A stretch of DNA of 64,000 nucleotides from Janthinobacterium sp. (GCA_003133225.1 PKWL01000112.1:62001-126000), one strand, 5' to 3'; shown: positions 29,831-39,200, counted from the stretch's first letter. The notes: generated from the sequence alone by a model not told the origin. Translations and numbers: made by a program.

Positions 29831-31027
29831 ATGGGCTATACCGAGATCACCGCCGTCAAAGGCATGCGCAACGATGTAGGCCCCGAGCGTTTCGCGCTCG
29901 GCGACCTGCTGTACGCGCGTAATGTCGACATCGACGAGTCCGGCAAGATCGACCGGCGCCAAGGCACCAGCGTCCTCTTCGCAGGTGCGGCGCACTCGGT
30001 CTGGACCGACGGCACCCAAGGTTTCTTCGTGCAGGGCGGCTCGCTCAAACAATTTCAGCAGGATGGCTCGACCCTCGCGCTCAGCCCCGTCGCGGGCGCA
30101 CGGGTCTGCTACGCATCCATCAACGAGTCCGTATTCTGGTCGGACAACATCGCCTCCGGCATCGTGGCCAACAACGCCAGCCACCAGTGGGGCATCACGC
30201 CGCCGGGTCCAATCACTCCGCAGTCCGGCCTCGGCGCCCTGCCACCCGGCACGTATCTCTGCACCATGACCTTCGCCGATCATAACGGCAAAGAGTCGGG
30301 CGCTCCGAGGTCAAGCTCGACCATGACCGAGGGCTCCCTCATTTTCACGAACCTGCCGGTTTCCCCTGATCCGCGCGTCGCCCTCAAAAACATCTATGTC
30401 AGCGCGGTCGACGGCGAGTTGCCGATGCTGACGGCTATCATCGAAAACTCGGTAACGTCCCTGACCATCACGGACCTGCCCGAGCAGACGCTCCCCGTGC
30501 GCACCATGTTCATGGGACCGCCACCGCCGGGCCAGATCGTCGGCTATTTCAATGGCCGCGCTTACATCGCCACCGGCCCGTTCCTGTTCTACAGCCAGCC
30601 GTACGAATACGAGCTGTTCGACCTGCGCACCGGCTTTCTGGCATTCGACTCGGATGTGCAGACCTTCTGCGCCATGCAGGACGGCATCTTCGTCGGCACG
30701 ACGGCCAAGACTGTATTCCTTGACGGCACCGGGCCTGAGAGCTTCATCTCCAAGCCCGCCTCGCCCTACGGCACCGTCATGGGCACTGAGGTCAAAGTCT
30801 CGGGCGACGCCGTGGGCGCTGGTGTTGACGGCGTCGGCGACGGCCAGGGCATCGCGGGCACCATGTATTTCTGGATGTCACGCCGGGGGCTCGTCCTCGG
30901 CGCCGACGGCGGCCTAGTGAAAGACCTGACCGCCAAACATTTCGTTCCCCCCGTTTCCACCAGTGGGGCCGCACTTCTCAAGTGGCGCACCGGCACTCCG
31001 CAGTATGTAGTCTCACTTTCCAAATAA
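29831..31027 (+). CDS. Virion protein with beta-propeller-like repeats
   Basis: 398 residues starting MGYTEITAVKGMRNDVGPERFALGDLLYARNVDID (start cited), then repeated beta blocks ending in ...SVFWSDNIAS..., ...GQIVGYFNGRAYIA..., ...IFVGTTAKTVF... This pattern is found in phage neck or tail-tube proteins that form propeller-like rings. Function inferred; no catalytic residues stand out. Confidence 0.6.
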   Translation: MGYTEITAVKGMRNDVGPERFALGDLLYARNVDIDESGKIDRRQGTSVLFAGAAHSVWTDGTQGFFVQGGSLKQFQQDGSTLALSPVAGARVCYASINESVFWSDNIASGIVANNASHQWGITPPGPITPQSGLGALPPGTYLCTMTFADHNGKESGAPRSSSTMTEGSLIFTNLPVSPDPRVALKNIYVSAVDGELPMLTAIIENSVTSLTITDLPEQTLPVRTMFMGPPPPGQIVGYFNGRAYIATGPFLFYSQPYEYELFDLRTGFLAFDSDVQTFCAMQDGIFVGTTAKTVFLDGTGPESFISKPASPYGTVMGTEVKVSGDAVGAGVDGVGDGQGIAGTMYFWMSRRGLVLGADGGLVKDLTAKHFVPPVSTSGAALLKWRTGTPQYVVSLSK

Positions 31028-31039
31028 AAGGTACTCACT

Positions 31040-31483
31040 ATGGCCGCACGTCTTTCCACTGGTCTCGTCAATGCTCTGATGGCATCCAGCAACTTCAAGA
31101 CCACTTTCGCTCTTGGTTTCATCGACATTTACAGTGGCGCCCAGCCGGCGCTGCCCGACAACGCGCCAAACGGTACGCTGCTCTGCACTCTGTACTCGGA
31201 TGGTGTTGCTACCGGCCTGTCGTGGGCCTCAGCAGCTTCCGGCGGCGTCCTGTCCATGCTCTCGACCCAAACATGGTCGACCACGGTCGCGGCCGCCGGT
31301 ACTGCCGGCTGGTTCCGGCTGCGCGCGGCAGGCGACTCGGGGCTCTTGGCGTCAAGCACCGCTGCCCGCTTCGACGGCGCGATTGCCACCTCCGGCGCGG
31401 AGATGAACCTCGGCTCCTTGGCTCTTTTGACGGGCGCGCCGTTCGTGATCGCCGCCGCCGCGTTTTCCCTGCCGCAACAGTAA
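31040..31483 (+). CDS. Small virion structural protein
   Basis: 147 residues, Ala/Ser-rich beta sequence with FIDIYSGAQPALPDNAPNGTLLCTL. Related to the C-terminal half of the 31,908 protein: both have an IxFYSGSPPA-like motif, an LLxxxxS stretch and a repeated hydrophobic end. Probably a fibre or decoration part. Confidence 0.6.
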   Translation: MAARLSTGLVNALMASSNFKTTFALGFIDIYSGAQPALPDNAPNGTLLCTLYSDGVATGLSWASAASGGVLSMLSTQTWSTTVAAAGTAGWFRLRAAGDSGLLASSTAARFDGAIATSGAEMNLGSLALLTGAPFVIAAAAFSLPQQ

Positions 31484-31495
31484 TAGGAGAAAGCC

Positions 31496-31906
31496 ATGAC
31501 GCTTAAAATTCCGACCGCCGCGCAAGGCTCGTTGCTCAAGGACATGCTGGGCGTCACCGTGCCCGCCAACCTGACGCTCAAACTCTTCACCAACAACATC
31601 ACCCCATCTGCTTCGGACGTTGTCGCCACCTACACCGAGTTCACGGCGATCATGGGCTACGTGGCCAAGACCCTGACCAAGACCTCGTTCACCGAAGCGG
31701 ATGTGTCCGGCACTGCCACGGCGGCCTACGCGGCGCAGACCTGGACCTTCACGGCGGGCGGCCCGGTCACGGTCTACGGCTACTATGTAGTCGGCGCCGA
31801 CGCGCTCCTGCGCTGGGCCGAGCTGTTCGCCACGCCTTTAACGGTCACGAATGCAGGCGACGCAATCACCGTGACGCCGCAACTCACCTTCGTATCGGCG
31901 TTCTAA
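31496..31906 (+). CDS. Small virion structural protein
   Basis: 136 residues, beta-rich: MTLKIPTAAQGSLLKDMLGV... with a TWTFTAGGPVTVYGYYVVGAD strand. Resembles proteins encoded beside phage fibres. AGGAGA ribosome site. No catalytic motif. Confidence 0.6.
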   Translation: MTLKIPTAAQGSLLKDMLGVTVPANLTLKLFTNNITPSASDVVATYTEFTAIMGYVAKTLTKTSFTEADVSGTATAAYAAQTWTFTAGGPVTVYGYYVVGADALLRWAELFATPLTVTNAGDAITVTPQLTFVSAF

Positions 31907-31907
31907 A

Positions 31908-32690
31908 GTGGCCTTCGCGCTGGCGCCGTACGGGGCGAGTTTAATAGCCCAGAGCCTGTGGGGGTCCGCCGCCGGCTACTACCTCCAATACCTTTACCTC
32001 AACGCGGGGGCAAGTGGGGATTTCCCCCTTGTGGGATACTGGGGGTCTCCGGCTGGCGGGGTCGTCTCACTTAGTTCGAGTCCTGCGCTTACGGCGGGAG
32101 CTAACGGCGTGACTATCACCGCCGTCACCCTTGTGGGCAACGGTGCCAATGTGTACGCTACACTCACGGCCGGCATTGCAGGGTCCGGCGCCGACGTCAT
32201 TCTTGATTCGCTGACGATTAGTGCCGTCTCGGCGATTCTGAACCTCACGCTCAAGTGCCAACTCCAGGCGGGCAATGCTAAACTGAACATGGCCCTGCGC
32301 CAAGCCATCTGCACCGCGCTCACCAGCGCCACCGCCGTCAACTTCCTAACTACAACGGCCAACACGACGATCAGTTTTTACAGTGGCTCGCCGCCGGCCG
32401 ACTGCGATGCGGCAGTAACGGGCACGCTTCTCGCCTCGAAGACGATCTCGCAGACCTCGTTCAATAGCAACGCTGCCCCTACGGCCAACATGCTGCACTT
32501 GACGTCGGCAACATCCATTACGCCCGTTGCCACCGGCACCATCGGCTACATGCGCATGGTCGCCGCCAATGGCTGCGCCTTCCAGACAGCGTCCATCGGT
32601 GTGTCCACGGGCGATGTGCGCGTAACCACTATGTCGCTGGTGAGCGGCACGGCGTTCACGCTCAACGACTTAGACATCATGGCGGGATAA
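31908..32690 (+). CDS. Virion structural protein with duplicated C-terminal domain
   Basis: 260 residues, GTG start 1 nt after the previous stop. N-terminal ~120 residues are an Ala/Gly/Thr-rich beta domain; residues ~125-260 align with the 147-residue product at 31,040 (TTISFYSGSPPADCDAAVTGTLLAS versus FIDIYSGAQPALPDNAPNGTLL). Suggests an internal gene duplication within the fibre block. Confidence 0.6.
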   Translation: MAFALAPYGASLIAQSLWGSAAGYYLQYLYLNAGASGDFPLVGYWGSPAGGVVSLSSSPALTAGANGVTITAVTLVGNGANVYATLTAGIAGSGADVILDSLTISAVSAILNLTLKCQLQAGNAKLNMALRQAICTALTSATAVNFLTTTANTTISFYSGSPPADCDAAVTGTLLASKTISQTSFNSNAAPTANMLHLTSATSITPVATGTIGYMRMVAANGCAFQTASIGVSTGDVRVTTMSLVSGTAFTLNDLDIMAG

Positions 32691-32693
32691 CTT

Positions 32694-33920
32694 ATGCCGA
32701 CGCAAACGAGCATGGTAGCTTCCGGCGGGGCCAACGGCAGCGGGGCCGCAGGGTCTTTCAGCGCCCGCTCCCTCGTCGTCACGAGTGGCGGGGGGATTGG
32801 TGGCGGGGCGGCGATATGTGTTAAGACCAAACCGCAGATCGCCGTAAAAATGACCGTCATGAAGGCGGCGCTGTCGATGCCTGTTCCGTTCAACATGATC
32901 AACGGGCACTTCAAGTCGACCGTCGGTGCTTCGCTCGCCGCTTCGACCGATTCCGTGAAAGCCCAACTCCCGCTGCTGACGGCCACGATCACGGGCCGGA
33001 TCAACGTCAACGCGACCATTGGCGCGACGCTCACACTGGCCAAGTCAGCACTGACTGGCGGCATCTACGCCATCACGGCCACGCTGCCGCACGCGCACGC
33101 GGCGCTTGTAGGCCAGCCAGGGTCCGCCGGGGCGGTCAACGCCAAGCTGACCATTGTGCAGGCGAGCGTCGCTGCCAAGGCGGGCATGGTCGGTTCGATC
33201 AACGCCGACCTGACGGCCATGCGCGCCGCGCTGGTCGGCGCGAACGGCTTGATCGCCACCATCAACGCGCAGCTAACAAAACTGGACGCCGCGGTCATAG
33301 CGCACAGCGGCGCGTCCGCGAGTATCAGGGCCAACCTCACCGCCATCACCGCCGAGCTGAACGCCGGTTTCGGCGCCGTCGGCACAGTCGATGCGCGCCT
33401 GCCGACGCTCAACGCCGCGCTCATGGTGCTGGCCCAGGCCACGGCGCAGCAGCTAGTCATGGTGGTCAACACCCACACCAACGCCGTCTCGACCTACGAG
33501 GACTACCCATTCAACAGCTTCTGCCTGATCAACGGCGTCTACTACGGCGCCGGGCCAAGCGGCCTATGCGTGCTGGAGGCGGGCGACACCGACATGGGCG
33601 CACCAATCGACGCCGGGTTCTCCTTCGGCCTGCTCGACTTCAAGGAGGGCCGCCAGAAGCACATGTCGGACGCCTACATGACGCTGCGCACGGCGGGCGA
33701 CCTGACGCTGCGGGTCACGGTGGACGAGGCGGCGCAGTACGCCCCCGTCAGCCTGACGATGGCAGCGCGGCCCACTGCCGGGTTCATCCAGCGCCGCGTG
33801 AATATCCCCAAGGGGCTGCGCGGCAAGACGTGGCAGTTTGAACTTAACAATGTGGCCGGAGCGGACTTTGACTTCGGCCAGCTCGGCTTGAACGTGGCCG
33901 TCAGCCAACGCCGTCTATAG
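32694..33920 (+). CDS. Repeat-rich fibre-like protein B
   Basis: 408 residues. First 40 residues match protein A at 23,191 in register, with glycine modules GGANGSGAA (11-19) and GGGIGGGAA (32-40). Residues ~60-250 are 19-22-residue repeats of the type TGSINADLTAMRAALVG. The last ~150 residues form a separate beta domain (YEDYPFNSFCLINGVYYGAGPSGL...). A weak GGCGGGA leader only. Likely a fibre or spike subunit. Confidence 0.7.
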   Translation: MPTQTSMVASGGANGSGAAGSFSARSLVVTSGGGIGGGAAICVKTKPQIAVKMTVMKAALSMPVPFNMINGHFKSTVGASLAASTDSVKAQLPLLTATITGRINVNATIGATLTLAKSALTGGIYAITATLPHAHAALVGQPGSAGAVNAKLTIVQASVAAKAGMVGSINADLTAMRAALVGANGLIATINAQLTKLDAAVIAHSGASASIRANLTAITAELNAGFGAVGTVDARLPTLNAALMVLAQATAQQLVMVVNTHTNAVSTYEDYPFNSFCLINGVYYGAGPSGLCVLEAGDTDMGAPIDAGFSFGLLDFKEGRQKHMSDAYMTLRTAGDLTLRVTVDEAAQYAPVSLTMAARPTAGFIQRRVNIPKGLRGKTWQFELNNVAGADFDFGQLGLNVAVSQRRL

Positions 33921-33929
33921 AGGATCATC

Positions 33930-35753
33930 ATGACAACCGACAATACAGCGGCAGGGCTGCAAAACACTGCGATAGCTAATGCGGGCACGTACATGAGTCA
34001 GATGCAGACTTTCATATCTGATCTGACGGCCTACCTGCGAGTCTCGGAAGGGTCGGCGCTGCAACCGAATGGCGATTCGGTTCTCGTCGTCTCGGACACG
34101 CTCGACGTGACGGACGTGCAGAGCGACTTGACCAAACTGCTCGCCTCCGCCCAGGCCAACCTGCCGTCGCCACTGAACGCCCCCGGTATGCCGACCATTA
34201 CGATGCCGGCGCCCGCATCTGCCGTCGCTTCGCTGTCGTTCCCCGCTTTCCCCACGATCAGCGTGCCGAACCTGCCGACCCTGACCGCCCCGGTCGTCGG
34301 CACGGACCCGTTCACGGGCGTCATGCCGACCATCGACTATCCGGTCGCTGCAGTGCGCCCCGACGTGACGTTACCCGACGCGCCCGTGTTCGCCAACATC
34401 GTGATGCCTACCATCACCGACATCGTCTTGCCGAACTTCACGGCGGTCGAGCCCTTCGACGATCTGCAAGCTCCGACCAACTTGTTCTCATACTCGGAAA
34501 CGGCCTACGACTCGGCGCTGATGAACACGGCGACGGCCAAACTCTTGGGCGACTTGGTCAACGGCAGCTACGGCATCGAGATCGCCGACGAACAGGCGCT
34601 CTGGTCGCGGGCGCAAGAGCGCGAACTGCGCGGAGCCGACACCGCCATGGCAGAGGCGGCAAGACAGATGGCGGCGCGCGGCTTCTCGCTGCCAGCCGGG
34701 GCCATGCTGGCGCAACTGGCCAGCGCGCAGCAGGACGCGATGGAAAAAATCTCCACGGTCAGCCGCGAGATTGCCCTGAAGCGGGCCGACATGTACGTCG
34801 AGGGCAGGAAATTCACCTTCGCCCAGGTCAAAGAATACGAGCAACTGACGACGGCCCTCTTCATGTCGGCCGCCGAGCGCGCGCTCAACTCGGCCAAGGC
34901 AACCGCCGAGTTCGGCATCGCCCTGTACAACTCGCGCATCGCCAAATTCAACGCCCTCATGGAGGGCTTTCGCGCTTCCGTGATGGCGTACGAGGCTGAG
35001 GTGCGCGGCGCGCTCGGCCAGTTGGAGGCGCAGAAAATCAAGCTGATGGTGGTCGACGCGGAAGTGGGCATCCAGAAAAATCAGGCCCAGCTCTACCTGA
35101 CCCAAGTGGAGGGGGCCAATTCGCTCGTCAACATGTACCGCACTGACGTGTCGGCCATGCAGGGCTTGGCCGACGTCGAGCGTTTGAAGCTGGGCGTGTT
35201 CCAGTCGTCCGTCGAGGCGTATTCCGAGCAACTGCGCGCCGGTTCCCTGCAACTCCAAGGCTACGAAGCAGCGACGCGCGGCAACATGGTGCAGGCCGAA
35301 GTCTACAAAACGGAGGTCTCGGCCCAGATGATTCAGGCCGAAATCGTCAAGACCCAGTCCTCCGTGCTGGTGGCCAACGCCCAGGTATCGATCGAAAATC
35401 TGCGCGAGCAGATCGCAGTAGCAACAGCCACTGCCGACGTCTACCGCAGCCAGTCGCAAGGCGTAGCAGCGGCCAACGAGTCCCAAGTCCGGGCCTACCA
35501 AGCGCGCACCGAGTCGTTCCGCTCGATGGCGAACATCTACGAAACCATGGGCAGGCTAGACATTTCACGCTACGACTCATCGACCCGCGTCGCCTTGGAG
35601 AACGTGCGCAATCTGCTGGAAGCGGACAAGATCACATGGAACGTCCGGCTGGGCTCGACGACAACGGCCATACAGGCACTGGGGCAGGCTGTGCAGTCGA
35701 ACCTGAACCAAGTCATCGGCATCGCCTCTGCCGTCACATCATCGTCGGCATAA
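33930..35753 (+). CDS. Long helical virion protein
   Basis: 607 residues. Residues ~65-155 are Pro-rich strands (PAPASAVASLSFPAFPTISVPNLPTLT...); residues ~180-600 are a long Glu/Gln/Ala helix with many QAE/VQ heptads, able to form a coiled or stacked bundle. Likely a core or ejection protein; inferred from length and position. AGAGGATCATC leader. Confidence 0.65.
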   Translation: MTTDNTAAGLQNTAIANAGTYMSQMQTFISDLTAYLRVSEGSALQPNGDSVLVVSDTLDVTDVQSDLTKLLASAQANLPSPLNAPGMPTITMPAPASAVASLSFPAFPTISVPNLPTLTAPVVGTDPFTGVMPTIDYPVAAVRPDVTLPDAPVFANIVMPTITDIVLPNFTAVEPFDDLQAPTNLFSYSETAYDSALMNTATAKLLGDLVNGSYGIEIADEQALWSRAQERELRGADTAMAEAARQMAARGFSLPAGAMLAQLASAQQDAMEKISTVSREIALKRADMYVEGRKFTFAQVKEYEQLTTALFMSAAERALNSAKATAEFGIALYNSRIAKFNALMEGFRASVMAYEAEVRGALGQLEAQKIKLMVVDAEVGIQKNQAQLYLTQVEGANSLVNMYRTDVSAMQGLADVERLKLGVFQSSVEAYSEQLRAGSLQLQGYEAATRGNMVQAEVYKTEVSAQMIQAEIVKTQSSVLVANAQVSIENLREQIAVATATADVYRSQSQGVAAANESQVRAYQARTESFRSMANIYETMGRLDISRYDSSTRVALENVRNLLEADKITWNVRLGSTTTAIQALGQAVQSNLNQVIGIASAVTSSSA

Positions 35754-35793
35754 GGTATGATGTTGCTCAGTTGAAAACTCTAAGGAGCCCGTC

Positions 35794-35952
35794 ATGGCCA
35801 GTGTCAAACAAAAGTTGGTAGCGTTCGTGAAGCAGGAGAGCAAGGTCAGCCTAGCTGGTGTCCTGCGCCTTTCCGCGTTTTCCGCTGTCCTCGTCTGCAT
35901 GACGATCTGGCTGACGCTGAACGCGCTGGGGCTGCTCAACCATGCGTACTAG
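35794..35952 (+). CDS. Small single-span membrane protein next to pseudopilin
   Basis: 52 residues: basic amphipathic start (MASVKQKLVAFVKQESKVSL) then one membrane span (GVLRLSAFSAVLVCMTIWLTL). AAGGAGCCCGTC leader. Overlaps the prepilin-like gene by 11 nt, so the two are almost certainly expressed together. No family recognised. Confidence 0.6.
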   Translation: MASVKQKLVAFVKQESKVSLAGVLRLSAFSAVLVCMTIWLTLNALGLLNHAY

Positions 35953-36676
35953 GACCAAGGGCTTCTCGCTCATCGAGACCTCTATCGTGCTGGTGATCTT
36001 CGGGATGCTCATGACGCCGCTCCTGTCGCTGCTGATCTCGACGACGAAGCAAGCCCAGTACACCAACACAAAGACAGCGCTGGTCAACATCCAGAATGCG
36101 TTGATCGGGTATGTTCAGGCCAACGGGTTTCTGCCGTGTGCAACCCACACGACCAACCCTGCCAGCCCACTTTACGGGATGCCCGACGCTCTCGTAGGGG
36201 GAGCGTGCCCCATTTTGGCGGCTAGGGGCTACTTGCCTTGGGCACTTCTCGGCGTTCCCCCTATGGACTCATGGGGGTCGACCAGAGCCTCGATCGCTGG
36301 GCCATGGCCGGGATACTGGCGCTACCGGGTGGATGCTACTTTCTCCACGCCATGCGCCACTCCGCCGTGTACCGCATTGGTCGCACCCAGCAAGAGCACG
36401 ATTACGTTATCAGTGGTCGCCGGGACGGGGGACAACCTCGTCGTGGTCACAGGCCCGCTTCTCATCAGCCCTTTGGTCGCCGCCGCAGGAACCCCTGCGG
36501 CCATTATCTATTCGGCTGGACCAAATGTTACAGACGACGGGCTAAACGCCGTATATGGCCCTACGTATCAGTCGACCACCCCGTCTACTGTACCGGTGTA
36601 CGACGATATAACGGTCGTTATCTCGAAGGCCACAATCGGCGCCATGATGGCGCAGGTCGGCAATCTGCACCCTTAA
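35942..36676 (+). CDS. Phage-encoded prepilin-like (pseudopilin) protein
   Basis: 244 residues. N-terminus MRTRTKGFSLIETSIVLVIFGMLMTPLLSLLIS (first part cited) is a class III prepilin signal: short basic leader, Gly7 before the cut, Phe as new residue 1, and Glu at mature position 5, followed by a hydrophobic helix. The rest resembles bacterial pseudopilins with ...NGFLPCATHTT..., GYLPWALLGVPPMDSWG and several Cys. The host prepilin peptidase would cleave and methylate it. In a virion gene block this is unusual; roles could be pilus interference or a virion/ejection part. Composition is lower in G+C than neighbours. Confidence 0.8.
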   Translation: MRTRTKGFSLIETSIVLVIFGMLMTPLLSLLISTTKQAQYTNTKTALVNIQNALIGYVQANGFLPCATHTTNPASPLYGMPDALVGGACPILAARGYLPWALLGVPPMDSWGSTRASIAGPWPGYWRYRVDATFSTPCATPPCTALVAPSKSTITLSVVAGTGDNLVVVTGPLLISPLVAAAGTPAAIIYSAGPNVTDDGLNAVYGPTYQSTTPSTVPVYDDITVVISKATIGAMMAQVGNLHP

Positions 36677-36695
36677 CCCATCGCCCATACAACCA

Positions 36696-36722
36696 GGCGG
36701 CGCGTAGCCGCCGTTTTCTTTC
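36696..36722 (+). terminator. Rho-independent terminator after prepilin-like gene
   Basis: GGCGGC (36,696-36,701), loop GCGTA, GCCGCC (36,707-36,712), then GTTTTCTTTC. 20 nt after the stop. Separates the prepilin-like unit from the internal-protein unit. Confidence 0.85.
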
Positions 36723-36759
36723 GCCCTGTACTCTACGGCTCTATTTAAGTACACTTCGT

Positions 36760-36776
36760 TCTAAGTTAGATTATAG
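36760..36776 (+). promoter_or_regulatory. TCTAAGTTAGA dyad joined to a -10-like TTATAG
   Basis: TCTAAGTTAGA (36,760-36,770) directly followed by TTATAG (36,771-36,776); the same arrangement as at 18,182. A related TCTATTTAAGT lies 20 bp upstream. Drives the 36,789-46,123 unit by inference. Confidence 0.5.
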
Positions 36777-36788
36777 ATAGAGGAAACA

Positions 36789-39200
36789 ATGAACAACATC
36801 CAGAAAGCATTCAAGGCGAAGGCCCAGCTCGGGCTGCGCGCGGCGCAGGGCAGACAGGTGCAGCACATGGCCGACGGCGGCGGAGGCCTGCGCCAGCAAG
36901 GCCTCGTTCAAGGCCCCGGCACCGGCACTTCCGACAGTGTCCCAGCCATGATCTCCAAGGGCGAGTACGTGCTGCCGGCCGACACCGTGGCTGCGCTCGG
37001 CAAGGACAAACTGGATGCGATCAAGGATGCGACGCATACGCCAGTGAATAACGGGCTGCGCGGGGCGCACTTCGACAATGGCGGAATGCCGGCCGGCCCA
37101 GCGGAGCAGGGGCTCGCGGGTCAGCCCAATCCGAACTATCTGGGCGGTGGCGGGGCCAGCACGCAAGTCAGTCCGACCCCCGGCATGGGGGCGCGGCAGA
37201 ATTTTACCTTCGGAAATAACAACGCCCCCGGGCCAGCTCCCGCCAGCACGGCGCTGGCCCCGTTAAGCCCATTGCGCTCGGTTCCACCGCAAGGCCCCGC
37301 CCCTGAGTACACGGACTACAAAAATGTGCCTCCCGCCCCTGGCCCGGCAGACCCGCGCGTCGCGGCTGCGCGTGCGGCGGACAGCGCCAACTTCGCCAGC
37401 CAGCAGCGTGGGGCATTTTCATCGCCCCCGCCAAAGCCTGGTTTCACCCCTTCGGGCAACGGCGCAGCCTACGACATGGGCGCCAGAGCGCGGGCTTTCG
37501 TGCAGCCCCTTGTCAAACGGATGGGCGGCTTGCCGACCAAGCTGAACATGGCGGGCAACGCGGCTACGGCAGGGTTCAACATCGCCCCCAACTACCATCC
37601 GATCACCGATGAGAACAACGGCCTCTCGACCGGCGACAAGGCGCAACTCCTCATCGACTCGGGCCTGCGCTCGGCCTCGCAGATCGCGGGGGCGGGTGTG
37701 GGCGCCGCCGCCCTCGGTGGTTTGGCCGCGCCGACCGGGCCGGGGGCCATCGTCGCCGGGATTGCTGGCGGTGTTGGCGGCGGCTACCTCGCCGGGCAAG
37801 GGTATGACAAACTGGCAGGTGGCCTGCGCAGTGGCGCGAACGCCGTCAACTCGGCGCTAGGCGGCAGTCCAAACTACTGGGAGTCGTCCGCCGACATCCG
37901 GGCCAAACATGGCTACGCCGCCAACCCTGACCTCATGCAGACCCTGCACGGCAACCCGCTGCTCGCACAAGGTGCGCGCTCGCCAACACCAGCCCCAGCG
38001 CTGAACGGCGCCACGCCGACGACCACACTGCCGTCGGCCGTAGCGGCCCCGGCGCAGAGCGCTGCGCAACCCACTGCGCCCGTCGCTCCACCAGCCGCAC
38101 CCGTCATCCCGACCATCGTCGGCAAGGACGGCATGGCCACGCAGAACGGCAACCCCGTCGCGGGCTACGGCAGCATCACCAACTCGCAGGGCGTACGGCG
38201 CAGCTTCGCCCCCGGCCCCGAGGATGATCAAGGTGGAGCGTCACAAGCCAACCCGGCCGCGTACGCCCCAGCCGACTATTCAGGGCGGCAGAACTCGCCC
38301 GCCGACTACCACACGCAGGACTTGGCGAGCGGCGCTCGCGGCGGTGCAGGCGCGGGTGGTGCGGGCGGCAACAGCTTTATCGGCCAGATTCAAGCGAACG
38401 GCGCGCAGCGCATGGCCGACCGCAGTCGCGGCCTCGACATCGCCCAGCAGGGCCAGATGATGCAGGCGCAGAACGCCCACGACGCCAACGTGGTCGGCGA
38501 CAACAGCAGCATCCGCTCGACCGAGGCGTCGATGTACGGTCACAACCTGAGCGCGCAGATTGCAGGACGCCAGATGCAGTGGGACCGCATCAAGCACTCA
38601 GACGAGATGGGCAACAGCCAGCGCGACTACAACCTACGCGCGGATCAATACGGCCACACGCAGGACGAGGACGCACGCAACGCCAGCATCAAGGGCACAG
38701 AGGCGCTGCACCAGCAAATCTTGGGGCAGTTGCCGCCCGGTGCGGACGGCAAGCCCGACGCCGCTGGCGCCGCGGTCTACATGGCCGGGGCGCAACAGGC
38801 GGTTGCCAAACAGGCGGCTAGACTGCGCGCGGCGGGCAAAGAAAAAGACGCGGCCAGCGCCGAAGCGATAGGTCCCGGCGGGCTGAGCACGACGGCCAAG
38901 CAGGAGCTCATGACCGGCACCCGCATCAAAACACGCTTCGATCAGCGCATGGGGGAGAACTTATCTGGTGTAACTGGCCATGTGTCGAGTGACCCGACCG
39001 ACTACATGTTTAGTCATGTCAACCCAGATGATAAGACGAAGGCCATTCTGCGCAACGGTAACAGCATGGACCTGAACGACCTCACGCACCGCGACATGAC
39101 CAGCAGACTCGGCTTGCCTAACCCGTACAACCCGTTGACTTCCGACCTCGTCGGCGATCTTGCCAGCCCCAACGCTAACGGTGCCCGCGCACCACGATAA
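36789..39200 (+). CDS. Internal virion protein
   Basis: 803 residues. Residues ~30-100 (RQQGLVQGPGTGTSDSVPAMISKGEYVLPADTVAALG) form a motif common in large internal proteins of short-tailed phages. Long Gly/Ala/Pro-rich disordered regions follow, with a hydrophobic, glycine-rich stretch at ~290-345 (QIAGAGVGAAALGGLAAPTGPGAIVAGIAG), and a helical C-terminal third. Such proteins travel with the DNA and help form the ejection channel. AGAGGAAACA leader. Followed 8 nt later by the giant protein. Confidence 0.75.
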   Translation: MNNIQKAFKAKAQLGLRAAQGRQVQHMADGGGGLRQQGLVQGPGTGTSDSVPAMISKGEYVLPADTVAALGKDKLDAIKDATHTPVNNGLRGAHFDNGGMPAGPAEQGLAGQPNPNYLGGGGASTQVSPTPGMGARQNFTFGNNNAPGPAPASTALAPLSPLRSVPPQGPAPEYTDYKNVPPAPGPADPRVAAARAADSANFASQQRGAFSSPPPKPGFTPSGNGAAYDMGARARAFVQPLVKRMGGLPTKLNMAGNAATAGFNIAPNYHPITDENNGLSTGDKAQLLIDSGLRSASQIAGAGVGAAALGGLAAPTGPGAIVAGIAGGVGGGYLAGQGYDKLAGGLRSGANAVNSALGGSPNYWESSADIRAKHGYAANPDLMQTLHGNPLLAQGARSPTPAPALNGATPTTTLPSAVAAPAQSAAQPTAPVAPPAAPVIPTIVGKDGMATQNGNPVAGYGSITNSQGVRRSFAPGPEDDQGGASQANPAAYAPADYSGRQNSPADYHTQDLASGARGGAGAGGAGGNSFIGQIQANGAQRMADRSRGLDIAQQGQMMQAQNAHDANVVGDNSSIRSTEASMYGHNLSAQIAGRQMQWDRIKHSDEMGNSQRDYNLRADQYGHTQDEDARNASIKGTEALHQQILGQLPPGADGKPDAAGAAVYMAGAQQAVAKQAARLRAAGKEKDAASAEAIGPGGLSTTAKQELMTGTRIKTRFDQRMGENLSGVTGHVSSDPTDYMFSHVNPDDKTKAILRNGNSMDLNDLTHRDMTSRLGLPNPYNPLTSDLVGDLASPNANGARAPR

